Below, one piece after another: positions 1 to 5,812 of a stretch of DNA of 35,685 nucleotides. The notes beneath the pieces are model-generated. The model was not told the DNA's origin. It ran no database searches and saw nothing but the letters and a program-made list of their open reading frames with translations. Each line of letters begins with the position of its first letter. Positions within the stretch are counted from its first letter, which is position 1. This DNA comes from Magnetospira sp. (GTDB lineage Bacteria; Pseudomonadota; Alphaproteobacteria; Rhodospirillales; Magnetospiraceae). Both the position numbers and the translations under genes were made by a program. The stretch lies in assembly GCA_028282245.1 (NCBI GenBank), contig JANQIL010000018.1:1-35685 (forward strand). Reading direction: 5' to 3'.

Positions 1-171
1 CCGGTCGAGAACGTCTGGCAATACCTCCGCCAGAACTACCTGTCCAACCGGGTCTTCGAAACCTACGACGCCATCATCGACGCCGGTTGCGATGCCTGGG
101 ACAAGCTGATCAGCAACCCGCAAACCATCATGTCAATCGGATGGCGCGATTGGGCACTCATGGCGAGATAA
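1..171 (+). CDS. IS630-family transposase, C-terminal fragment (cut by window edge)
   Basis: Frame 1 is open from the first base to a TAA at 169-171 and encodes the last 56 residues of a DDE transposase. The opening PVENVWQYLRQNYLSNRVFE is the typical IS630/Tc1-mariner stretch around the last catalytic acidic residue (the glutamate of PVEN). The end reads MSIGWRDWAL, also typical of IS630 C-termini. The 5' part lies outside the window, so I cannot say whether the element is intact. IS630 elements insert at TA dinucleotides, and the sequence just after the stop (172-192) contains several TA steps, so the right end of the element probably lies there. It points towards the convergent rlmH gene. 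The family call is firm; the element boundary is inferred. Confidence 0.85.
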   Translation, partial: PVENVWQYLRQNYLSNRVFETYDAIIDAGCDAWDKLISNPQTIMSIGWRDWALMAR

Positions 172-188
172 TTATTGCCGTTGGTATA

Positions 189-229
189 ATACGAAACCCG
201 AATAATTGATTCGGGTTTCCTGTCCCTCG
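189..229 (-). repeat. Palindromic repeat module Z, copy 1
   Basis: The core is a perfect 10-bp inverted repeat (arms 193-202 and 210-219, GAAACCCGAA / TTCGGGTTTC) with a 7-base loop. A second copy lies at 5767-5806, sharing the ATACGAAAC start, the TTCGGGTTTC arm and the GTCCCTCG end. Both copies sit just downstream of a - strand gene (rlmH here, nrdJ there) in the same orientation, so they could act as 3' end hairpins or terminators. This copy is fused to module Y (227-308) and abuts the IS630 fragment. Confidence 0.7.
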
Positions 230-308
230 CCGGGCGCGGGCTCCGCCCGCTGGGCCGTCGCCGCAATGGCGACTCGGTACGGATCCCGAATTGGTCATCC
301 GGAATCCG
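227..308 (-). repeat. 82-bp dispersed repeat module Y plus core, copy 1
   Basis: Read on the - strand, this 82-bp segment matches 28219-28300 (+ strand) at 76 of 82 positions by direct comparison, without gaps. It holds three potential hairpins: an outer GGATTCCG / CGGGATCC pair, a GTCGCC-attgc-GGCGAC stem and a GCGGGC-gga-GCCCGC stem. It overlaps the 3' end of rlmH and supplies its last codons and stop. It resembles a BIME/REP-type or MITE-like intergenic element. Family membership is unknown to me. Confidence 0.8.
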
Positions 309-771
309 GATAACCCCGGTGATAGGGATGGCCGGTCAGGATGCAATGCGCCCGGTAAACCTGCTCGGCGACCAGCGCCCGCACCAAAAGGTGCGGCCAG
401 GTGGCGGCGCCCAGCGACAGGACCAGATCGGCGCGGTTTCGCGCCGCCATGTCGAGGCCGTCGGCGCCACCGATCAGAAAGGCCACGCCGCGTCCCTCGT
501 CGCGCCAGGCCTCCAACCGCGTCGCCAGGTCGTGGGTGGTCAGGGCGCGCCCGCGTTCGTCGAGCGCCACCACCACGGCCCCGGCCGGCACCGCACCAAG
601 CAGCCGCTCGCATTCCCGTGCCCGGCGTTTTTCCAGGGGCAACCGCGTCTTGATCTCGATCTCGCGGAGATCGAGGGGAAACGGAAGGCGGCCGGCGTAG
701 CGCTCGAACAGGCGACGCTCCTCCACATGGCCGGCGCCGAAGCGGCCGACCGCGATCACGGTCACGCGCAT
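295..771 (-). CDS. rlmH: 23S rRNA (pseudouridine1915-N3)-methyltransferase RlmH
   Basis: A 158-residue SPOUT methyltransferase that methylates pseudouridine 1915 in helix 69 of 23S rRNA on assembled 70S ribosomes, using SAM. Visible hallmarks are the N-terminal MRVTVIAVGR strand, LDERG at about 70-74, the SAM-binding knot VAFLIGGADG at about 96-105, and the C-terminal EQVYRAHCILTGHPYHRG. In this family the protein normally ends at or just after HPYHR plus one residue. Here five extra residues (YPDSG) follow, and most of them plus the stop are encoded by the dispersed repeat at 227-308. It is the last gene of nadD-rsfS-rlmH, with 18 bases separating it from rsfS. The identification is secure. 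Confidence 0.96.
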   Translation of the reverse strand: MRVTVIAVGRFGAGHVEERRLFERYAGRLPFPLDLREIEIKTRLPLEKRRARECERLLGAVPAGAVVVALDERGRALTTHDLATRLEAWRDEGRGVAFLIGGADGLDMAARNRADLVLSLGAATWPHLLVRALVAEQVYRAHCILTGHPYHRGYPDSG

Positions 772-789
772 GCGGTTCGCCGGGCGTGG

Positions 790-1185
790 CTACATCGCCG
801 CGCTCGCTCCCAGGCCGGCCGCCTCGCGCATCGGCGGCCGGGAAACGCCCCACATCTTCTCCAGATCGTAGAAGTCGCGGACCTCCGGGCGGAAAAGATG
901 GATCACCACGTCGCCGGAATCGATCAGCACCCAATCGAGCTGCCGTTCACCCTCGACGGCGACGGCCCGTCGGCCGATCTGCTTCAGTTTTTCCCGGAGA
1001 TGCTGGGCCATTGCGCCGAGATGCCGCTGGGAGGTTCCGCTGGCAATGACCATGTAGTCGATCAGGCTGCTCTTGCCCGTGAGGTCGATGACGATGACGT
1101 CGCGCGCCTTGTCGTCGTCGAGTTGGCGTTCCACCAAATCCAGCAGATCGCCGGTCGATGGAATCGTCGTTTGCGCGGTCGCTAT
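790..1185 (-). CDS. rsfS: Ribosomal silencing factor RsfS
   Basis: RsfS binds ribosomal protein L14 (uL14) and blocks joining of the subunits when nutrients are short. The product (131 residues from the start chosen) has the family core: LDDDKARDVIVIDLTGKSS at about 22-40, DYMVIASGTSQRH at about 43-55, and DWVLIDSGDVVIHLFRPEVRDFY at about 84-106. The start is unusual. No ATG exists near the expected N-terminus. A perfect AAAGGAGG lies inside the end of nadD, and six bases later comes ATA (1185-1183), overlapping the nadD TAG. The nearest conventional in-frame start upstream is GTG at 1218-1216, with only a weak AGGGG before it, giving 142 residues. I favour ATA because of the ribosome-binding site, but GTG remains possible. 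The function is secure; the start is not. Confidence 0.92.
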   Translation of the reverse strand: MATAQTTIPSTGDLLDLVERQLDDDKARDVIVIDLTGKSSLIDYMVIASGTSQRHLGAMAQHLREKLKQIGRRAVAVEGERQLDWVLIDSGDVVIHLFRPEVRDFYDLEKMWGVSRPPMREAAGLGASAAM

Positions 1186-1847
1186 GTTTCGCCTCCTTTG
1201 GTTGCCGGTTCTCCGCACCCGGGCCCCTGGAGGGCCCGGATCGCCGTTGCCGACGCGGGATGGCGCGGGATGAACAGATACGTCCAGGCCGGGGGGGCCG
1301 CCTCGGGCAAAGTCCGAGCCCGCCGCTCCGACACCCGCGCCCGGGCGAACCGCAGGGCCGCCGCACCGGACAACGCCTTCGAAGAATACGTGGGCCGGGC
1401 GAAAACCGCAACCGGCGCAACATGAAAGATCGAAGTCCAACCGCGCCAGCGGGGGATCTGCAGGAGATTGTCGGCCCCCATCAGCCACACGAAGCGATGG
1501 CATGGACGCAGCGTGACCAGGCGGGCCAGGGTGTCGGCGGTATATCGGGTGCCGAGCCGATGCTCGATGTCGGTGACCACGATCCGGCGGTCGTCGGCCG
1601 CCGCCCGGGCCGACGCCAAGCGGACCGCGAAGGGGGCCATGCCGGCGGCCTCCTTGAGCGGGTTCTGGGGCGACACCATCCACCAGACCTGATCAAGGCC
1701 GAGCCGGCGCAGCGCCTCGCGGCTGACGTGCAGGTGTCCGGCGTGGGCCGGATTGAACGATCCGCCGAGCAGCCCGACGCCGAGACGCCGTCCGGGTGGC
1801 GGCAAGGGGTCGGTCAGCGGGCGCATCGCGGGTCCGTTGGTGTCCAT
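1182..1847 (-). CDS. nadD: Nicotinate-nucleotide adenylyltransferase NadD
   Basis: Transfers AMP from ATP to nicotinate mononucleotide to give deamido-NAD in NAD synthesis. The 221-residue protein has the nucleotidyltransferase signature GGSFNPAHAGH at 28-38, the GADNL substrate-site segment at about 124-128, and the C-terminal SATAIR at 199-204, which corresponds to the SxTxxR ATP-binding motif. The ATG at 1847 is used here; an internal ATG at 1826 would also keep the whole fold. The stop overlaps the likely rsfS start, so the two are translationally coupled. In many alphaproteobacteria this gene follows obgE-proB-proA. Here a large ABC-type gene lies upstream instead, with about 100 bases between. 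Confidence 0.95.
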   Translation of the reverse strand: MDTNGPAMRPLTDPLPPPGRRLGVGLLGGSFNPAHAGHLHVSREALRRLGLDQVWWMVSPQNPLKEAAGMAPFAVRLASARAAADDRRIVVTDIEHRLGTRYTADTLARLVTLRPCHRFVWLMGADNLLQIPRWRGWTSIFHVAPVAVFARPTYSSKALSGAAALRFARARVSERRARTLPEAAPPAWTYLFIPRHPASATAIRALQGPGCGEPATKGGET

Positions 1848-1952
1848 GCTCTCACGGTGGCGATCGAAACCACGTAGGCGGAGTTACACACCAAATGGCG
1901 GATCGATGCAATGCGGCCGGTGGCCGCCGGTTCACGTCGCGTCGAGTCCACG

Positions 1953-4900
1953 CTATCGGGCGCCACCGGACAGCGAGGCACCGACGGCCGGCGCGTCGTC
2001 CACGTCGTCGCCGAGGCCCGATTCGGCGTCCGACCGTACCGGCGCGGTTTCGATGCGCAGACCGTCAACCAGCGAAACGGCCGCCGCCTCGCCGCGCAGG
2101 GGCACGCCGAGAACGTCGGCGATGCGATCCTTGAGAACCCGCAGTCCCTCCCCGTCGTAGGTGCCGTAGGCCAGAATGCCCAGCGCGCGACCGTGGTTGA
2201 TTTTGGCCAGGGTGTCGGAATCGCGCAGCAATGGCCGCACCCGCTCGGCGATCAGGTTGATGGCCGGAACCTGCTGGCTCCCGTCCTCGCCCGGGATCAT
2301 TTCCGGGCCCTCCCAGCGCAGGATGACGATGCTGGATTTCGGCGACCGGCGATGTTCCTGTGCCGCGAGGCGCTGCTTGCGGTCCTCGAACAGCAGGGCG
2401 TTGGGCAGGCCGACATCCTGGTCGACGGTGGGGAAGTGGTCGCTGTCGGCGACCGCCCGCTTGCTCTGGGCGCGCAGAACGGAGATCAGGCGGCTGGCGA
2501 TCAGCCGTGAAAGCTCGGTCGCCATCGCCGAGTTCTGTAACACCACCTTGGTGAAGATGTCCTTCGAGATGCTGAGCGCCTCGACCCGGGTGACCGCCTT
2601 CACGTTGGCGGTCCGCGGCACCTCGCACAACAGCGCCAACTCGCCGATCATCTCGCCGCTGCCCAGTTCGGCCACCCGCATTTCGCCGCCCACAGCGTTG
2701 ACCGTGATCTCGACGGCGCCGTCCAGGATCACGAACGCATTGGTGCCCACGTCGCCCTGCCGGAGCATCAGGTCGCCCGGCGCGTAGGTCAACCGCTCGC
2801 TGGTGAAGGCGATCAGCTTAAGGGTCGAACGGTCGATGTTCGAGAAGAACGAAACCTGGGCCAGCACGTCGGCCTGTCGCGCGAGGCCCTTGGCGGTGCG
2901 CGCGTCGTCCTGCCGCAGCCACGCGGCGTGAGCCGGTTCGTTGGCGTTCATTTCACGCACCTTGCCGCGCTCGACCACGAAGGTCCGCGCGAACGGCGGT
3001 TCGTCATCCAACGACTCGTCGCCGTCGGCGACCCATAGAATTCCCCGGTCCGGGGTGGCGGCGCGCAGCTTGCGGACGATCGCTTTCTCGGCCGCCGGAT
3101 CGACGCCGGCGAGCGCCTTGTTGGCGACCAGCAGCCGGGGTTGCTTGAGGAGGGCGCGCGCCAGGGTCAGCTTGCGGCGTTGCGGCACGGTCAACCGCTT
3201 GCCGCCGATTCCGATGTCGAACCGCAAGCCGACTTCGATGATCGACGCCCGCAGGTCCGTTTCGTCGACCACCTCGGTCAGCAACTGGCTGGCCCGGTTG
3301 GCGGCCTCGGCCTTGTCCACTGCCACCTTGCCGAACAGGATATTGTCCTGGATGGTGCTCGCGGCGTTGCAGCGGTCGACGTCGAAGAAATCGATCTTGT
3401 CCGCGAACTCGGCGGGCAGATGGCGGGTGAACAGCCCGCGGGCGTGGAGAACACGCTCGCAGAACGGCCGGTCCATCTCGAACAGGTTGTGGCGCGCCAT
3501 CACCACCTGAAGGGTCAACTCGATCAGCCGCGCGCTGTCGGCTTCCGCCAGATTGGCGGTTCCCTGGCTGCACGCCCGGTTGAGGATACGCTGGTAATCC
3601 GGAATCTGCTCGTGATGGAAGAACCCGAAGCGCTCGAAGAACTCGTGGCCCGGCGGCAGGTCCGAGAACAGCTCGATCATCGCCCCGGCCACCGCGCGGC
3701 CCTTGTCGACGAACGTCTCAAGCAGGTCGGCGCGCGCGAGGATATCGTGCAGGTAGCCGTTACGGCACAGGTTCTCGGTCGCGAAGGTGTCGTCGACCGG
3801 AGTTCCCCAGAGGATGTTCTCGGCCACCGTCGCGCTGATCATGTAACGGCCGGAATCGAACACCTCGACGATGTCGGTCAGGTCGCGGGCGCGCAGCAGA
3901 TCGTGCACCCGGGCGCGGGCACGCACCAGCCGGTCGGCCATCTCCGGCTGATCCGACACGTCAATCACGCTGCGCAAGCCGATCTCGAAGACATCGTCCT
4001 CCAGTTCGGTGATCCGCAGGGCGTCGTGGATGCGCGCCAACCGCCCGGCGTCGTCGGCCAGCCAATCGTCGTCGATCAGGAAGGTGGAATTGCCGCTCGC
4101 CAGCGCCTCGGTCAGCCGGTGGGCGCGGTTTTCCGCCGCCCGGTTCTCGCTCAGCGGACGCTGCCTCAGGCCGTACAGGAGGTTTTCCAGAATGCTGCCG
4201 CTCCGCAGGGTCGATTCCTGATCCACGTAGGTGATTTCGCGGGTCAGATGGGCGCGCGGCAATTGGTTCAGGTTCTGACCGTCGACCGTCACCTGGCCGC
4301 CGGACGGCGGAATCTGGCCGGCCAGCAGGCGCGCCAGGTCGGAGCGCCCGCTCCCGGCGTCTCCGAGCAGCCCCACGTGGCTGCGGATATCGAACGACAA
4401 GGTGGCGCCATTGATCCGGTGGTCGCCGCCGCCGTCTTCCAGCATCAGGTTGGCGCCCTGGAGACGTCCGTCGAGCGGCGGATAGCCGTCGGCGCCATCG
4501 ACCGCGATCAGGGTCTCGTCGAGCATGCCCGGGGGCGCGAACTGCTCGGCCAACTGATCGTACTTGATCCGCGAATCCTCCATTCTCTGGTAGTAGGTCA
4601 GGAGTTCCTTCCACGGCGACGACAGGTCCTTGTAGGCGGCCAGCACGGCGACCAGGGCGCCGAAGGACAAGTCGCCCTGAATCACCAGGTAGCCGCCGAT
4701 CGAAAAGAAGAAGAAAGGCGTCAGTTGGGCAAGAAAATTATTCAGAAACTTAATGAAGAACTTTTTCCGGTAGATCCGGTAGCGGATGTTGAAGATTTGT
4801 CCCAGACGATCGCTGAAATCGGCCAGTTCGTATTGATAGGTGGCGTTGGCGTGGACGTCCTGAATTCCGGCCACGGTTTCGCTGAGTCGCTCGGAGAGTT

Positions 4901-5510
4901 TCCGAACCGTGCGGACGCGTTCCTTGCCGAGCTGGTTCACCTGTCGTTGCAGTTTCGGGATGATGTAGGCCTGCACCGGGTAGAGCGCGATGGCGGCAAG
5001 GCCGAGAATCGGGTCCTGGATCAGGATGAAGGCGAGAATGGTGATCAGGGTGCCGCCCTGGAATGCCGGCAGCGCCAGGGCCTCGCCGAAAAAGCCCCCC
5101 AGCGGCTCGGTTTCCGTGGTCACCATCGCCACGACCTCGCCCTGCGACAGGTTGCGGAACTGGCTCTGAGGAAATCGCAGGGTTCGCTCGATCAGTTGGA
5201 AGCGCAGCCGACGCAGCATGCGCTCGGCCAGGATCCCCTGGAACACATTGATGAAATACTTGAATCCGCCGTTGATGAAGACCAGCGACAGGAAGATGGC
5301 GCAGAGCACCATCAGGAACTGGATTTGGCCGAACTCCAGGCCGACCAGCGATCGCGGGAACTCGGTGCCGCCGATGGCCTGATTGATGATCGTCTTGGGA
5401 AGATCGAGGGAGTAGTAAAGAAATGGGAAGGATGCGGCGGTGAAGGCCAGAAGCAGGAGTTGATCCCGTCGACTGAACCGCCAGATGAACCGGAACACGC
5501 TCGATTCCAT
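1953..5510 (-). CDS. ABC-exporter-like membrane protein with degenerate expanded NBD, cyclic-nucleotide-binding domain and GGDEF-like remnant
   Basis: A 1185-residue protein. Residues about 18-300 form a six-helix ABC-exporter membrane domain. From about 345 an ABC nucleotide-binding domain begins, but the Walker A reads GDAGSGRSD (383-391; Arg for the essential Lys). The Walker B region reads LLVANKALAGVD (793-804), lacking both the Mg-binding Asp and the catalytic Glu. LTVPQ (773-777) replaces LSGGQ. About 330 residues separate the Q-loop (about 431) from that signature; some tens are usual. The motif x-E/D-N-hydrophobic-L-x-G occurs three times (442-447, 564-569, 722-727). A cyclic-nucleotide-binding domain follows (about 884-1008, with GELALLCEVPRTA), then a GGDEF-like fold (about 1035-1140) with NHGRA in place of GGDEF. 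The start is the ATG at 5510, after GGGAGG; a TTG at 5681 would add 57 low-complexity residues. It is probably a regulatory or scaffold membrane protein rather than an active pump. Substrate unknown. Confidence 0.8.
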   Translation of the reverse strand: MESSVFRFIWRFSRRDQLLLLAFTAASFPFLYYSLDLPKTIINQAIGGTEFPRSLVGLEFGQIQFLMVLCAIFLSLVFINGGFKYFINVFQGILAERMLRRLRFQLIERTLRFPQSQFRNLSQGEVVAMVTTETEPLGGFFGEALALPAFQGGTLITILAFILIQDPILGLAAIALYPVQAYIIPKLQRQVNQLGKERVRTVRKLSERLSETVAGIQDVHANATYQYELADFSDRLGQIFNIRYRIYRKKFFIKFLNNFLAQLTPFFFFSIGGYLVIQGDLSFGALVAVLAAYKDLSSPWKELLTYYQRMEDSRIKYDQLAEQFAPPGMLDETLIAVDGADGYPPLDGRLQGANLMLEDGGGDHRINGATLSFDIRSHVGLLGDAGSGRSDLARLLAGQIPPSGGQVTVDGQNLNQLPRAHLTREITYVDQESTLRSGSILENLLYGLRQRPLSENRAAENRAHRLTEALASGNSTFLIDDDWLADDAGRLARIHDALRITELEDDVFEIGLRSVIDVSDQPEMADRLVRARARVHDLLRARDLTDIVEVFDSGRYMISATVAENILWGTPVDDTFATENLCRNGYLHDILARADLLETFVDKGRAVAGAMIELFSDLPPGHEFFERFGFFHHEQIPDYQRILNRACSQGTANLAEADSARLIELTLQVVMARHNLFEMDRPFCERVLHARGLFTRHLPAEFADKIDFFDVDRCNAASTIQDNILFGKVAVDKAEAANRASQLLTEVVDETDLRASIIEVGLRFDIGIGGKRLTVPQRRKLTLARALLKQPRLLVANKALAGVDPAAEKAIVRKLRAATPDRGILWVADGDESLDDEPPFARTFVVERGKVREMNANEPAHAAWLRQDDARTAKGLARQADVLAQVSFFSNIDRSTLKLIAFTSERLTYAPGDLMLRQGDVGTNAFVILDGAVEITVNAVGGEMRVAELGSGEMIGELALLCEVPRTANVKAVTRVEALSISKDIFTKVVLQNSAMATELSRLIASRLISVLRAQSKRAVADSDHFPTVDQDVGLPNALLFEDRKQRLAAQEHRRSPKSSIVILRWEGPEMIPGEDGSQQVPAINLIAERVRPLLRDSDTLAKINHGRALGILAYGTYDGEGLRVLKDRIADVLGVPLRGEAAAVSLVDGLRIETAPVRSDAESGLGDDVDDAPAVGASLSGGAR

Positions 5511-5704
5511 GACCCCGCCTCCCGAAACGCACCCGGCGGAACTCGGCCATGAACGCGCGAATCCCAATACCGGGCGGCTCTTGAACGGACTCGCGAAACA
5601 CCGCGAAGGCCGGCCGGCAACCCCGCGCGGCACCCGAGCGTCACCGCCTCGGCGTGAAACGACCCGATAAGGTCGGCTCAATCACCGGGCGATACGAGGT
5701 GGGC

Positions 5705-5732
5705 ATTATAAGCGTCGGCGGTGCCAGGGCAA
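5705..5732 (-). promoter_or_regulatory. Sigma-70-type promoter of the ABC-like gene
   Basis: On the - strand TTGCCC (5732-5727) and a perfect TATAAT (5710-5705) are separated by 16 bases. Transcription would start near 5698, leaving a leader of about 190 bases before the ATG at 5510. Found by inspection only. Confidence 0.6.
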
Positions 5733-5766
5733 CGTTCTTGTCCCAAGGTTGAAACAAAAACGTCTC

Positions 5767-5806
5767 ATACGAAACTCGATTGTGGATTCGGGTTTCAAGT
5801 CCCTCG
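5767..5806 (-). repeat. Palindromic repeat module Z, copy 2
   Basis: About 40 bases matching 189-229 with a few substitutions and one indel. The hairpin arms are GAAACTCGA and TCGGGTTTC (9 bp with one G-T pair). It begins 6 bases beyond the nrdJ stop. On the - strand the hairpin is followed by CGTATGAGACG and then a T-rich TTTTTGTTT stretch, so it may end nrdJ transcription. Confidence 0.65.
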
Positions 5807-5812
5807 TGAGGA

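Larger units (their letters stand above)
5511..5812. other. Intergenic region between the ABC-like gene and nrdJ
   Basis: Holds the promoter of the ABC-like gene (5705-5732), its leader of roughly 190 bases, and the second copy of palindromic module Z (5767-5806), close downstream of the nrdJ stop. An open frame continues upstream of the ABC ATG to a TTG at 5681, but its Arg/Ser/Pro-rich translation looks non-coding. No small gene recognised. Confidence 0.6.

Noticed and set aside
3141-5552. + strand open frame of 803 codons opposite the ABC-like gene
   Set aside because: Antisense shadow; the - strand frame has recognisable membrane helices, CNB domain and a good ribosome-binding site.
5511-5681. 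N-terminal extension of the ABC-like protein from a TTG at 5681
   Set aside because: The added residues are Arg/Ser/Pro-rich and unlike an exporter N-terminus, while the ATG at 5510 has a GGGAGG ribosome-binding site.
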